The translations under genes and the position numbers were made by a program. From Microbacterium sp. nov. GSS16 (lineage in GTDB: Bacteria; Actinomycetota; Actinomycetes; Actinomycetales; Microbacteriaceae), in NCBI RefSeq assembly GCF_028198145.1, contig NZ_CP116338.1, positions 2,108,001 to 2,172,000 on the forward strand: DNA of 64,000 bases. Direction: 5' to 3'. Numbering within the stretch: position 1 is the stretch's first letter; each line of letters opens with the position of its first letter. Below, piece after piece: positions 34,516 through 43,057 of this stretch. The notes below the pieces were generated by a model. It searched no databases. It worked only from the letters and a program-made list of their open reading frames with translations, and was not told the origin of the DNA.

Positions 34516-37242
34516 TCAGCTCTCGCCGCCCGCGTTTCCGCTGGTGCCGGCGTTCACATCGAACAGGCGGTACTTCTCGATCGCCTGGCCGATGACCGAG
34601 CGGTCGACCTTGCCCTCGTCGGCCAGCGCCTGCAGGGTGCGGACCACCATGGACGGGCCGTCGATCTTGAAGAAGCGACGAGCCGCGGCACGGGTGTCCG
34701 AGAAGCCGAAGCCGTCTGCGCCCAGTGTGTAGTACGGGTTGGGCACCCACGGACGGATCTGGTCCTGCACGGCGTGCATGAAGTCGCTGACCGCGACGAC
34801 CGGGCCCTCTGCGCCCTGCAGCTTCTGGGTGAGGTACGCCGTCTGGGGCTCCTCCTCCGGGTGCAGGAAGTTGTGTTCGTCGACGGCGAGACCGTCGTGG
34901 CGCAGTTCGCTCCACGAGGTGACCGACCACACATCTGCGCTGACGCCCCAGTCCTGCTGCAGCAGCTCCTGGGCCTCCAGCGCCCACGGCACGCCGACGC
35001 CCGAGGCGAACAGCTGGGCCTTGTGGCCCTCGCCCGTACCCGGCTTGACGCGGTGGATGCCGCGGATGATGCCGTCGATGTCCGCATCCTCCGGCTCAGC
35101 GGGCTGCACGAGCGGCTCGTTGTACACCGTGATGTAGTACATGACGTCGGGGTCGGGGTGCGAGCCGCCGTACATCCGCTCGAGGCCCGATCGCACGATG
35201 TGCGCGATCTCGTAGCCGTATGCGGGGTCGTACGAGACGGTGGCCGGGTTGGTGGATGCCAGCAGCGGGGAGTGCCCGTCGGCGTGCTGCAGGCCCTCGC
35301 CGGTCAGCGTCGTGCGCCCTGCCGTGGCGCCGATGATGAAGCCGCGCGCCATCTGGTCACCGGCCGCCCACATCGCATCTCCGGTGCGCTGGTAGCCGAA
35401 CATGGAGTAGAAGATGTAGATCGGGATCAGCGGCTCGCCCTGCGTGGAGTACGACGTGCCGGCGGCGGTGAAGGCCGCCATGGCGCCGGCCTCGTTGATG
35501 CCGACGTGCACGATCTGACCCTGCGGGCTCTCCTTGTACGCGAGCAGCAGCTGCCGGTCGACGGACGTGTAGTGCTGACCGTTCGGGTTGTAGATCTTCG
35601 CGGTCGGGAAGTACGCGTCGATGCCGAAGGTGCGCGCCTCGTCGGGGATGATCGGCACGATGCGGTTGCCGAAGTCCTTCGCCCGCAGCAGATCCTTCAG
35701 CAGACGGACGAACGCCATGGTCGTGGCGATCTCCTGCGTGCCGGAACCCTTGCGCGGAAGGGCGTAGGTCGACTCCTCGGGCAGCGTGATGGACGTGTAC
35801 GCGGTGCGGCGCTCGGGGATCATGCCGCCGAGGCTGCGGCGACGCTCGAGCATGTACTGGATCGTCTCGTCGTCCTGGCCCGGGTGGTAGTACGGGGGCA
35901 GGTACGGGTTCTCTTCCAGCTGCGCGTCCGTGATCGGGATCTGCATGGTGTCGCGGAACGTCTTGAGGTTGTCCAGCGTCATCTTCTTCATCTGGTGGGT
36001 CGCGTTGCGGCCCTCGAAGTGCGGTCCGAGGCCGTAGCCCTTGACGGTCTTGGCGAGGATGACGGTGGGCTGGCCCTTGTGCTCCATCGCCGACTTGTAG
36101 GCCGCGTACACCTTGCGGTAGTCGTGACCACCGCGGCGGAGGTGCCAGATCTCGTCGTCGGAGAGGTCCTTGACCAGGGCGGCGGCGCGCTCGTCACGAC
36201 CGAAGAAGTTCTCGCGGATGTACGCGCCCGACTCCGCCTTGTACGTCTGGTAGTCGCCGTCGGGGGTGGCGTTCATGATGTTCAGCAGAGCGCCGTCGGT
36301 GTCACGGGCGAGCAGGTCGTCCCACTCGCGGCCCCAGATGACCTTGATGACGTTCCAGCCGGCGCCGCGGAAGAACGACTCGAGCTCCTGGATGATCTTG
36401 CCGTTGCCTCGCACGGGCCCGTCGAGACGCTGCAGGTTGCAGTTGATCACGAAGGTGAGGTTGTCGAGGCCCTCGTTCGCCGCCACCTGCAGCTGACCGC
36501 GGCTCTCGACCTCGTCCATCTCGCCGTCGCCGAGGAAGGCCCAGACGTGCTGGTCGCCGGTGTCCTTGATGCCGCGGTTGGTGAGGTACTTGTTCGCCTG
36601 CGCCTGGTAGATCGCGTTGATCGGACCCAGACCCATCGACACGGTGGGGAACTGCCAGTACTCGGGCATCGACCGCGGGTGCGGGTACGAGGGGAGGGCG
36701 TGACCGGCGTGCGACTTCTCCTGACGGAAGCCGTCCATGTCGGCCTCGCTCAGGCGTCCCTCGAGGAACGAGCGGGCGTAGATGCCGGGGGACGCGTGAC
36801 CCTGGATGAAGATCTGGTCGCCACCGCCGGGGTGGTCCTGGCCGCGGAAGAAGTGGTTGAAGCCGACCTCGTACAGCGAGGCAGCACCGGCGTAGGTGGA
36901 GATGTGCCCGCCGACGCCGATGCCGGGGCGCTGCGCGCGGTGCACCGTGATGGCCGCGTTCCAGCGGATCCAGTGGCGGTAGCGGCGCTCGATCTCCTCG
37001 TCGCCCGGGAACTCCGGCTCGTTCGACGCGGCGATCGTGTTGATGTAGTCGGTGGTCGGCACCATCGGCACGCCGAGATGACGCTCTTTCGAGCGCTTCA
37101 GGAGGCTGAGCATGATCTCCCGGCCGCGGCCGGGACCCTTCGCATCCACCAGCTCGTCGAGCGACTGCTGCCACTCGCCGGTCTCCTCTGGGTCGCTGTC
37201 CAGAGGTGCCTGGGAGTACGGATCCTGATCGTGGACGGTCAC
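34516..37242 (-). CDS. aceE: Pyruvate dehydrogenase E1 component (homodimeric)
   Basis: A 908-residue thiamine-diphosphate enzyme that decarboxylates pyruvate and acetylates the lipoyl E2. It is the long homodimeric form. The TPP-binding motif is [17 protein letters not shown]...[41 protein letters not shown] and [41 protein letters not shown] are further family blocks. GTG 37242 ([12 protein letters not shown]) follows GAAAGGCTCCAC. The E2 and E3 genes lie 25 kb away (sucB, lpd), which is usual in actinobacteria, where one E2 serves two complexes. fasR follows after four bases. Confidence 0.96.
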   Translation of the reverse strand: MTVHDQDPYSQAPLDSDPEETGEWQQSLDELVDAKGPGRGREIMLSLLKRSKERHLGVPMVPTTDYINTIAASNEPEFPGDEEIERRYRHWIRWNAAITVHRAQRPGIGVGGHISTYAGAASLYEVGFNHFFRGQDHPGGGDQIFIQGHASPGIYARSFLEGRLSEADMDGFRQEKSHAGHALPSYPHPRSMPEYWQFPTVSMGLGPINAIYQAQANKYLTNRGIKDTGDQHVWAFLGDGEMDEVESRGQLQVAANEGLDNLTFVINCNLQRLDGPVRGNGKIIQELESFFRGAGWNVIKVIWGREWDDLLARDTDGALLNIMNATPDGDYQTYKAESGAYIRENFFGRDERAAALVKDLSDDEIWHLRRGGHDYRKVYAAYKSAMEHKGQPTVILAKTVKGYGLGPHFEGRNATHQMKKMTLDNLKTFRDTMQIPITDAQLEENPYLPPYYHPGQDDETIQYMLERRRSLGGMIPERRTAYTSITLPEESTYALPRKGSGTQEIATTMAFVRLLKDLLRAKDFGNRIVPIIPDEARTFGIDAYFPTAKIYNPNGQHYTSVDRQLLLAYKESPQGQIVHVGINEAGAMAAFTAAGTSYSTQGEPLIPIYIFYSMFGYQRTGDAMWAAGDQMARGFIIGATAGRTTLTGEGLQHADGHSPLLASTNPATVSYDPAYGYEIAHIVRSGLERMYGGSHPDPDVMYYITVYNEPLVQPAEPEDADIDGIIRGIHRVKPGTGEGHKAQLFASGVGVPWALEAQELLQQDWGVSADVWSVTSWSELRHDGLAVDEHNFLHPEEEPQTAYLTQKLQGAEGPVVAVSDFMHAVQDQIRPWVPNPYYTLGADGFGFSDTRAAARRFFKIDGPSMVVRTLQALADEGKVDRSVIGQAIEKYRLFDVNAGTSGNAGGES

Positions 37243-37396
37243 GTGGAGCCTTTCGTCAAGCTGGCAGGTCGTGCCAAGGAAACGGGATGAGCCGCGGCCG
37301 GGCCTTGTCGGCACCGCACAACGCGCGCTGTGCTCAGCCTATATCCGTTCGCAAGGACCGGTTCCGCGAATTCCGCACCGTAGAATGGGGGTACCA

Positions 37397-37469
37397 GGGC
37401 CTTTAGCTCAGCTGGTAGAGCGCCACGTTTACACCGTGGATGTCGTCGGTTCGATCCCGGCAGGGCCCA
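37397..37469 (+). tRNA. tRNA-Val (anticodon TAC)
   Basis: The cloverleaf is complete. The acceptor GGGCCTT pairs with AGGGCCC (one G-U), with A as discriminator. The D-arm is GCTC...GAGC. The anticodon stem CCACG/CGTGG holds loop TTTACAC, giving UAC. The T-arm is GTCGG-TTCGATC-CCGGC. CCA is not encoded. TAGAAT at 37381-37386 is a good -10, eleven bases upstream. The aceE promoter must share this 154-base gap in the other direction. Confidence 0.95.
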
Positions 37470-37495
37470 CCGTACTCCGTCTCGCGCCGGTGCGC

Positions 37496-38665
37496 TCAGC
37501 CCTCGAACGTCTGACCGGGATACGCATCGCGCAGCAGGGCGAGTGCGTCGTCCTGCAGGGCCTGCGTGTCGGCGCGCAGCCGCGCCGCTTCCGCCTCCGC
37601 CAGCTCGAGCTCGGTGCGCCGTGCGTTGTGCTCACCCCGGATGCGGTTCAGATCGTCGTCGCGATACGCGATCGACTCCTCCCACGACATCGTGATCGGC
37701 TCGCCGCCCGCGGGGGTGAGAGTGACCCGCCACCGCGCTCGGTCCTCGGGGCTCGTCGCCTCGAACTCGGCACGATCGTCGGCAAAGCGCGCCGCGGCCT
37801 TCGAGAGCGCGTCGACGTCCGCCTCCAGCTGGGCGCGCGTCTGCGCGTTCGCCTGCTCGGCTGCCGCGACGTCCTCCCAGGCGCGGGCGACCGCCGCCCG
37901 CACATCGTCGAGCACGGCGACGGCTCGCCGGTGCGTCTCGACGAGCGCAGCGCGATCGGTGATCGTGCGTGCGTAGATCTGCTCCAGCTCGGCGCTGAAT
38001 CCCGTGTCGGGGTGCACCTGCGAGCCGAGGTAGGCGAACTGCTCGGTGGCCCGCTTCTCGTCGTCGCCGTCCATCGAGGCGGCGATCTGATCGTGGACGG
38101 GATCGTCGGCAGACACGAGCGCGGTCGCCGCCGACAGCAGCTCTGCGACCCGCGTCTTCTCGTCGGACGACATGCGTGCGTACACCGCGTGCAGCAGTTC
38201 GTGGGCTGCCGTCGTCACCGTCGACTGGCCGAGGCGCTCGTCGGTGGGACGGTAGATGAAGATCCGATCCTGGGCGCGGGACTGCTCGAAACCCGTGAAA
38301 CAGCCCAGCGTGGACTCATTCTCGGGGTCGTGGGATTCATCTCGGCAGAGCGCGGCGATCTCGTCGGCGTCGGCGTATCGCGGCTGCGTGGAGGCGAACA
38401 CCTCCCTGCCCTCTGCTGTCAGCATCATCCGATCGGCGAGGTCGGCGAACTCCGCGCTCAGCGGCGGTGGGGCTGCGGCCAGCGCGGGGAAGATCCGCTC
38501 GAGCAGCGGCTCGTCGGCCTTCGAGTCCTGCGACATCAGCCACAGTCCGCCGACGGTGGCCGCCGCGAGCACGACGAGCATCGCCGCTGTGCTGACGCGT
38601 CCGACGAGGGAGCGCCGTCTGCGGGAGGCGTGGCGCCCCATCGGCGCCTGTTCGAAGAAGGTCAT
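37496..38665 (-). CDS. Membrane-anchored protein with HELLH zincin-like motif
   Basis: A 389-residue protein of unknown family. An N-terminal basic stretch (RHASRRRRSLVGR) and one membrane segment (residues 26-44) suggest it is anchored with the bulk outside. HELLH at 155-159 in TVTTAAHELLHAVYARM is an HExxH zinc motif. Glu208 in ATEQFAYLGSQ is a candidate third ligand, as in gluzincins. Two Cys (107 and 122) could pair. Residues about 235-385 form a long coiled coil of Ala/Glu/Arg-rich heptads. No ribosome site is clear for Met1 or Met9. It follows the aldo/keto reductase gene by 63 bases. Confidence 0.7.
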   Translation of the reverse strand: MTFFEQAPMGRHASRRRRSLVGRVSTAAMLVVLAAATVGGLWLMSQDSKADEPLLERIFPALAAAPPPLSAEFADLADRMMLTAEGREVFASTQPRYADADEIAALCRDESHDPENESTLGCFTGFEQSRAQDRIFIYRPTDERLGQSTVTTAAHELLHAVYARMSSDEKTRVAELLSAATALVSADDPVHDQIAASMDGDDEKRATEQFAYLGSQVHPDTGFSAELEQIYARTITDRAALVETHRRAVAVLDDVRAAVARAWEDVAAAEQANAQTRAQLEADVDALSKAAARFADDRAEFEATSPEDRARWRVTLTPAGGEPITMSWEESIAYRDDDLNRIRGEHNARRTELELAEAEAARLRADTQALQDDALALLRDAYPGQTFEG

Positions 38666-38728
38666 GCCCGCAGGGCGGGATGGGTGCCGGGCAGGGCCTC
38701 GTATAGAGAGGTCAGGGGCATCCCGAAC

Positions 38729-39568
38729 TCACATCTCCTCGTGCGTGGCCGGATCGGCGTCGAACAGGCGACCGTCCGAACGACCCAGCCCGGTGATCGC
38801 GTCGACTTCGGCGGCGTCGAGAGCGACCGAAGCCGCCTCGAGGTTGGTGCGCTGATGCTCGGGCGAGGACGCCTTCGGAATCGACACGGTGCCGCGAGCG
38901 ACGTGCCAGGCGATGATCGCCTGCACGGGGGAGATGCCATGCCGCTCGGCGATCTCGACCACGACCGGCTCATCGAGCACATGCGCCGCGCGGCCGAGCG
39001 GAGACCAGGCCTCGGTGAGGATGCCGCGCTCGGCATGGAAGGTGAGCGCCTCCTCCTGCGGGAAATAGGGGTGCACCTCGATCTGGTTCACGACGGGCCG
39101 CACTCCCGTTGCCGCCTCGATGCGCTCGAGGTGCTCGGGAAGGAAGTTGGACACGCCGATCTGGCGGACGGTGCCGCGCTGCTGCGCGTCGACGAGACCC
39201 CGCCAGGCCTGCTCGTACCGCCCGGTGGTCGGGTTGGGCCAGTGGATGAGGTGCAGGTCGATGGCATCCAGTCCGAGACGGAATCGGCTCTCCTCGATGC
39301 TGGTCCGCGCCTTGGTGGTCTCGTGGTGCCGGCCCGGCAGCTTCGTGGTGACGATGATCTCGGAGCGGTCGACTCCGGATGCGCGCACTCCGGCGCCCAC
39401 GGCGCCCTCGTTCTCGTAGTTGAAGGCCGAGTCGATCAGACGGTAGCCGAGGCCGATCGCCGAGGCGACCGACTGCGCACCGGCCTCGCCGTTCAACCGG
39501 TACGTGCCCAGCCCCACTGAGGGCAGCTGGAATCCGTTGTGGGCGGTGAAGACGGGAACAGTGGTCAT
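38729..39568 (-). CDS. Aldo/keto reductase
   Basis: A 279-residue NADPH-dependent reductase of the AKR5-like group (2,5-diketo-gluconate reductase type). The start GFQLPSVGLGTYRLNGE is typical. The catalytic tetrad can be placed: Asp and Tyr in LIDSAFNYENEGAVG, Lys in IIVTTKLPG, His in LHLIHWPNP. IGVSNFLPEHLERI and the cofactor motif SIPKASSPEHQRTNLEAASVALDAAEV follow. Substrates are carbonyl compounds not identifiable here. ATG 39568 follows CCGGAGGACCACC, and TAGGCT at 39606-39601 is a likely -10. Confidence 0.92.
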   Translation of the reverse strand: MTTVPVFTAHNGFQLPSVGLGTYRLNGEAGAQSVASAIGLGYRLIDSAFNYENEGAVGAGVRASGVDRSEIIVTTKLPGRHHETTKARTSIEESRFRLGLDAIDLHLIHWPNPTTGRYEQAWRGLVDAQQRGTVRQIGVSNFLPEHLERIEAATGVRPVVNQIEVHPYFPQEEALTFHAERGILTEAWSPLGRAAHVLDEPVVVEIAERHGISPVQAIIAWHVARGTVSIPKASSPEHQRTNLEAASVALDAAEVDAITGLGRSDGRLFDADPATHEEM

Positions 39569-39650
39569 AGTGGTGGTCCTCCGGGTCGTCGGTCACGCCC
39601 AGCCTAGGAGGGGCCGGGGCGTGCCCGCGTGTCAGCATGGAGGCATGTCG

Positions 39651-40052
39651 ATGCCCGCGAGCGATCAGCGATGCCCCTGCACCAGCGGAGACGTGTTCGG
39701 CTCGTGCTGCGGCCCGGTGCTGGCATCCGGGTCCGCGCCGACCGCCGTGCGGCTCATGCGCTCCCGGTTCACGGCGTTCGCGATCGGCGACGCCGGGCAT
39801 CTGCTGCGCACCTGGCACCCTTCGACGCGTCCTGACCTGCTCGATCTCGACCCCGGCATCCGCTGGCAGCGCCTGGACATCCTCGATCGGGAGGACGGCG
39901 GTCCGTTCGACGACCGAGGCGTGGTCGAGTTCGAGGCCTTCTACCGTGACCATCAAGGGCGGGGCACGCTGCACGAACGCAGCCGCTTCGTGCGCGAGAA
40001 CAAGGTCTGGCTGTACGTCGACGGTGTCACCCGCAGCGGCCGGGACGCCTGA
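39651..40052 (+). CDS. YchJ family protein (SEC-C motif)
   Basis: A 133-residue YchJ/UPF0225 family protein. The N-terminus holds a SEC-C-like metal-binding motif, RCPCTSGDVFGSCCGPVL, with four Cys for zinc. TAVRLMRSRFTAFAIGDAGHLLRTWHPSTRP is the family core, followed by an NTF2-like region (VEFEAFYRDHQGRGTLHERSRFVRENKVWLYVDG). The function is unknown. ATG 39651 is preferred because GGAGG lies seven bases upstream; ATG 39645 is one base from it. The last coding bases (40014-40039) recur exactly in the space after the gene. Confidence 0.85.
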   Translation: MPASDQRCPCTSGDVFGSCCGPVLASGSAPTAVRLMRSRFTAFAIGDAGHLLRTWHPSTRPDLLDLDPGIRWQRLDILDREDGGPFDDRGVVEFEAFYRDHQGRGTLHERSRFVRENKVWLYVDGVTRSGRDA

Positions 40053-40094
40053 GGACCGGCTCGGGCTCTACGTCGACGGTGTCACCCGCAGCGG
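40014..40094 (+). repeat. 26-bp direct repeat: tail of the ychJ-like gene duplicated downstream
   Basis: The 26 bases at 40014-40039, coding YVDGVTRSG in the gene, recur without change at 40069-40094, a 55-base offset. The match extends five bases upstream with one difference. The second copy directly precedes TAGATT, the -10 of the next gene. Confidence 0.85.
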
Positions 40095-40107
40095 ATAGAT
40101 TTGAGGG

Positions 40108-40842
40108 GTGAAAGCCAGCCCCGAGCATCAGCGCCGCCTCCTCGACATCGCCGACCTGGATCGCAAGATCGCGCAGGCCGAGCGCGCCCGCACCTCACCC
40201 GCGCAGGGTGCCCGCATCAACGAGCTGGCCGCTCTGCGCCAGCAGCAGCTGGGCGAGCTGACCGCACTCACCGGTGTGCTCGACGACGCGAAGGCCGAAC
40301 TGACGCGGCTGGAGTCGGACGTCGCCCTCGCCGCGCAGCGGCGTGACAAGGATGCCGAGCGGCTGGCCGTCGCCACCGATCCGAAGCAGGCCCAGGCGCT
40401 CGAGAACGAGATCGAGAGCCTCGGTCGGCGCATCACCATGCTCGAGGATTCCGAGCTCGACGTGATGGCGCGCGTGGAGGAGGCGCAGGCGGCCGTCGAC
40501 GCGCAGCAGGCGCTGATCGACCAGACCCAGGCCGAGGGCGCTCAGCTGACCGCAGCGGCGAAGGCCGACATGGCAGCGGCTGCCGCCGAGGGGGAGCACC
40601 TCGTCCGCGATCGTGCTGCCCTCGCCGAGAGCGTGCCGGCCGAGCTGCTCGCCGAGTACACCCGACGAGCCGCACGCGGCGGCATCGGCGTGGGCCTGCT
40701 GCGCCGGCGGATCTGCGAGGGGTGCCAGATGGTGCTCGCCGGCAGCGAGCTGGGCGCCGTGCGCGCCGCAGCGGACGACGACGTGGTGTCGTGCCCGGAG
40801 TGCGGCGGGATCCTCGTGCGCACCGACGAGTCGGGTCTGTGA
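40108..40842 (+). CDS. Zinc-ribbon coiled-coil protein (CT398-like, C4-type)
   Basis: A 244-residue protein with a long antiparallel coiled coil (about residues 15-175, heptads rich in Ala, Glu, Gln and Arg) and a C-terminal zinc ribbon, CEGCQMVL...VVSCPECGGILV, with four Cys. This is the architecture of the CT398/HP0958-like family, proposed to act as adaptors or nucleic-acid binders. The actinobacterial members are uncharacterised and often sit next to RNase H or NIF3-type genes; here the next gene is a polymerase. Start GTG 40108 has TAGATT (40096-40101) plus six bases. Confidence 0.88.
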   Translation: MKASPEHQRRLLDIADLDRKIAQAERARTSPAQGARINELAALRQQQLGELTALTGVLDDAKAELTRLESDVALAAQRRDKDAERLAVATDPKQAQALENEIESLGRRITMLEDSELDVMARVEEAQAAVDAQQALIDQTQAEGAQLTAAAKADMAAAAAEGEHLVRDRAALAESVPAELLAEYTRRAARGGIGVGLLRRRICEGCQMVLAGSELGAVRAAADDDVVSCPECGGILVRTDESGL

Positions 40843-40866
40843 CGACCGACCGTCGCTCCGGCGGCG

Positions 40867-42615
40867 GTGTCGGACGCGACTGATGGACCGGATGCTGTGA
40901 CCCCCGCCGCTGAGCCGTCGCATGCCGTGGTGGCGCGGTCGACGAGCGGCGGGTGGGTCATCGCTCTGCACGCCGGTGTCGATGCCGTCGCCGAGATCAT
41001 CGACGTGCCGCACGACGAGCTCGTCTCGCGGGTGCGCGAGCTCGAGCAGCGACGATCACCGCGGTGGACGGTGCGGAGCCTGCGCACCTTCTACCCGCCG
41101 CTGCTGGCAGCCGGGGTGCGTCTGCGCCGGGCGCACGATCTGCTGCTCTGCCACGCGATCCTGCGCGACACCGCGTCGCTGGCGCGTCCGCTCGCGCCAT
41201 CGCGCCGCTGGCTGCGCGTCGACGACGACGTCGACGGTGCACCCGGGCAGCCGGGGCTGTTCGATGTCGGCGATGCGGCGGCCGAACGAGACGATGGCGT
41301 CGACGAGGTGCGCGAGCAGTGGCGCGCGCAGCTGGCGGCACTGGCCTCGGCACCCGATTCGCGCCTCGCGCTGCTGTGCGCGGCGGAGTCGACCGGCGCC
41401 CTCGTCGCGGAGGAGATGACCGCGGCCGGTCTGCCGTGGAGCACGCGCGTGCATCAGGGCATCCTCGAGCAGCAGCTGGGTGCGCGCCCCCTGCGCGGCG
41501 CACGGCCGGCCCGGATGGCGGCTCTCGCCGAACAGATCGGCCGGTGCCTGGACGATCCGGGCCTGAACCCCGACAGTCCACCCCGTCTGCTGCGCGCGCT
41601 GCACCGGGCGGGCGTGTTCGTCGACTCGACGTCACGATGGGAGCTCTCGCGCGTCGCGCATCCGGTGGTCGGGCCGCTGCTGGAGTACAAGAAGCTCGCC
41701 AGGCTGTTCGCCGCGAACGGCTGGGCGTGGCTCGACGACTGGGTGCACGAGGAGCGGTTCCGTCCGGTCTATCTCACCGGAGGCGTGGTGACCGGACGCT
41801 GGGCGTCGTCCGGCGGCGGGGCGCTGCAGATACCCCGTCAGCTGCGCACCGCCGTGCGGGCCGACCCCGGGTGGACCCTCGTCGACGCGGATGTCGCCCA
41901 GCTCGAGCCGCGTGTGCTGGCTGCCATGTCGCGCGACAGCGCGATGGTCGACGCCGCGCGCGGGCGCGATCTGTACGAGGGCGTGGTCCGCTCGGGCGCG
42001 GTCACGACGCGCGACGAGGCGAAGTACGCGGTGCTCGGAGCCATGTACGGCGCCACCACGGGTAAGAGCGGGCAGCTCGTGCCGAGGCTGCGCAGCGTGT
42101 ATCCCCGAGCCATGGCGCTCGTCGACGCCGCCGCGCGCACGGGTGAGCAGGGCGGCGTCGTGAGCACGCTGCTCGGTCGCAGCTCGCCCAGGCCCGACGA
42201 CGCGTGGCGCCTCGCCCAATCGCAGGCGGGCGGGCCCGACGCCGCGGGAGCCGACGAGAGCCGGGCGCGCAGCAGCGCGCGAGATCGCGGACGCTTCACC
42301 CGCAACTTCATCGTGCAGGGCACTGCCGCCGAGTGGGCGCTGCTGTGGCTCGCCGAGATCCGCCACCGCCTGATGGCGCTGCCGCCGACATCGATGCCGG
42401 CACCGGCGTCAGGTCCGGTCTTCCGCGACCGAGCGCATCTGGCCTTCTTCCTGCACGACGAGGTGATCGTGCACGCCCCGGCTGAGCAGGCCGATGCCGT
42501 CGCGGGCATCCTGCGGGAGGCCGCGGATGCGGCCACCGCACGCCTGTTCCCCGGTTTCGCGATCGACGTCCCACTGGACGTGCACATCGCGGAGGACGCC
42601 GCGAAGGGCGCGTAG
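40867..42615 (+). CDS. Family A DNA polymerase-like protein (bifunctional 3'-5' exonuclease/DNA polymerase group)
   Basis: A 582-residue actinobacterial relative of DNA polymerase I. Polymerase motif A is WTLVDADVAQLEPRVLAAMS, motif B is RDEAKYAVLGAMYGATTGKSG, and motif C is FFLHDEVIVHAP, so the catalytic Asp and His-Asp-Glu are present. The N-terminal half aligns with the exonuclease domain by position but lacks clear DEDD carboxylates, and there is no 5'-nuclease domain. It is shorter than PolA (about 880-930 residues). The start is uncertain: GTG 40867, or GTG 40897 (TPAAEPSHAVVARS). Its TAG stop overlaps the -10 of rnpB. Confidence 0.85.
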   Translation: MSDATDGPDAVTPAAEPSHAVVARSTSGGWVIALHAGVDAVAEIIDVPHDELVSRVRELEQRRSPRWTVRSLRTFYPPLLAAGVRLRRAHDLLLCHAILRDTASLARPLAPSRRWLRVDDDVDGAPGQPGLFDVGDAAAERDDGVDEVREQWRAQLAALASAPDSRLALLCAAESTGALVAEEMTAAGLPWSTRVHQGILEQQLGARPLRGARPARMAALAEQIGRCLDDPGLNPDSPPRLLRALHRAGVFVDSTSRWELSRVAHPVVGPLLEYKKLARLFAANGWAWLDDWVHEERFRPVYLTGGVVTGRWASSGGGALQIPRQLRTAVRADPGWTLVDADVAQLEPRVLAAMSRDSAMVDAARGRDLYEGVVRSGAVTTRDEAKYAVLGAMYGATTGKSGQLVPRLRSVYPRAMALVDAAARTGEQGGVVSTLLGRSSPRPDDAWRLAQSQAGGPDAAGADESRARSSARDRGRFTRNFIVQGTAAEWALLWLAEIRHRLMALPPTSMPAPASGPVFRDRAHLAFFLHDEVIVHAPAEQADAVAGILREAADAATARLFPGFAIDVPLDVHIAEDAAKGA

Positions 42616-42618
42616 AAT
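42613..42618 (+). promoter_or_regulatory. -10 element of rnpB overlapping the polymerase stop codon
   Basis: TAGAAT begins on the TAG stop of the polymerase gene and lies five bases before the RNase P RNA 5' stem, close to the expected start point. Confidence 0.6.
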
Positions 42619-42622
42619 CGAC

Positions 42623-43005
42623 GGGCGAGTGGGTCGGCCGGACGGCCGCGTGGCGCGTGAGCGCACCGAGGAACGTCCGGGCTCCACAGGGCAGGGCGGT
42701 GGGTAACACCCACCCGGAGTGATCCGCGAGACAGTGCCACAGAGAGAAGACCGCCCGTTCGACCCGGAAGGGCCGGATGGGTAAGGGTGAAAGGGTGGTG
42801 TAAGAGACCACCGGGGAGCGCGGTGACGCGCTCCGCCAGGTAAACCTCGCCCGGAGCAAGACCAGACAGAGGACGTTGACGCGGCTCGCCGAGTCCTCGG
42901 GTAGGTCGCTGGAACGACACGGCAACGTGTCGTCGAGAGAGATGGCCGTCAAGGGAGCGAAGAACTCCTGAACAGAACCCGGCGTACAGGCCGGCCCACT
43001 CGCCC
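42623..43005 (+). ncRNA. rnpB: RNase P RNA, bacterial class A
   Basis: The catalytic RNA that trims tRNA 5' ends. The terminal P1 helix is formed by GGGCGAGTGGGTCGGCC at the 5' end and GGCCGGCCCACTCGCCC at the 3' end. Between them are the universal segments GAGGAACGTCCGGGCTCCAC, the CAGGGCGGTGGGTAACACCCACC region with GCGAGACAGTGCCACAGAGA, and AAGGGTGAAAGGGTGGTGTAAGAGACCACCGG. CGAAGAACTCCTGAACAGAACCCGG closes the core. Ends are judged from P1 pairing, so they may be off by one or two bases. TAGAAT at 42613-42618 is the likely -10. A perfect hairpin follows. Confidence 0.96.
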
Positions 43006-43013
43006 CGAACATG

Positions 43014-43046
43014 CAGGAAGGCCCGGTCGATGACCGGGCCTTCCTG
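43014..43046. terminator. Bidirectional terminator between rnpB and ppgK
   Basis: A perfect 15-bp stem (43014-43028 with 43032-43046) closes a 3-base loop. It lies eight bases after the RNase P RNA and 11 bases beyond the ppgK stop. Confidence 0.9.
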
Positions 43047-43057
43047 CTGTACGCCGA

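Noticed and set aside
33523..37290. 1255-codon open frame on the plus strand opposite fasR and aceE
   Set aside because: It is antisense to two genes with intact catalytic motifs and has no recognisable domains or ribosome site. It is a GC-bias artefact.
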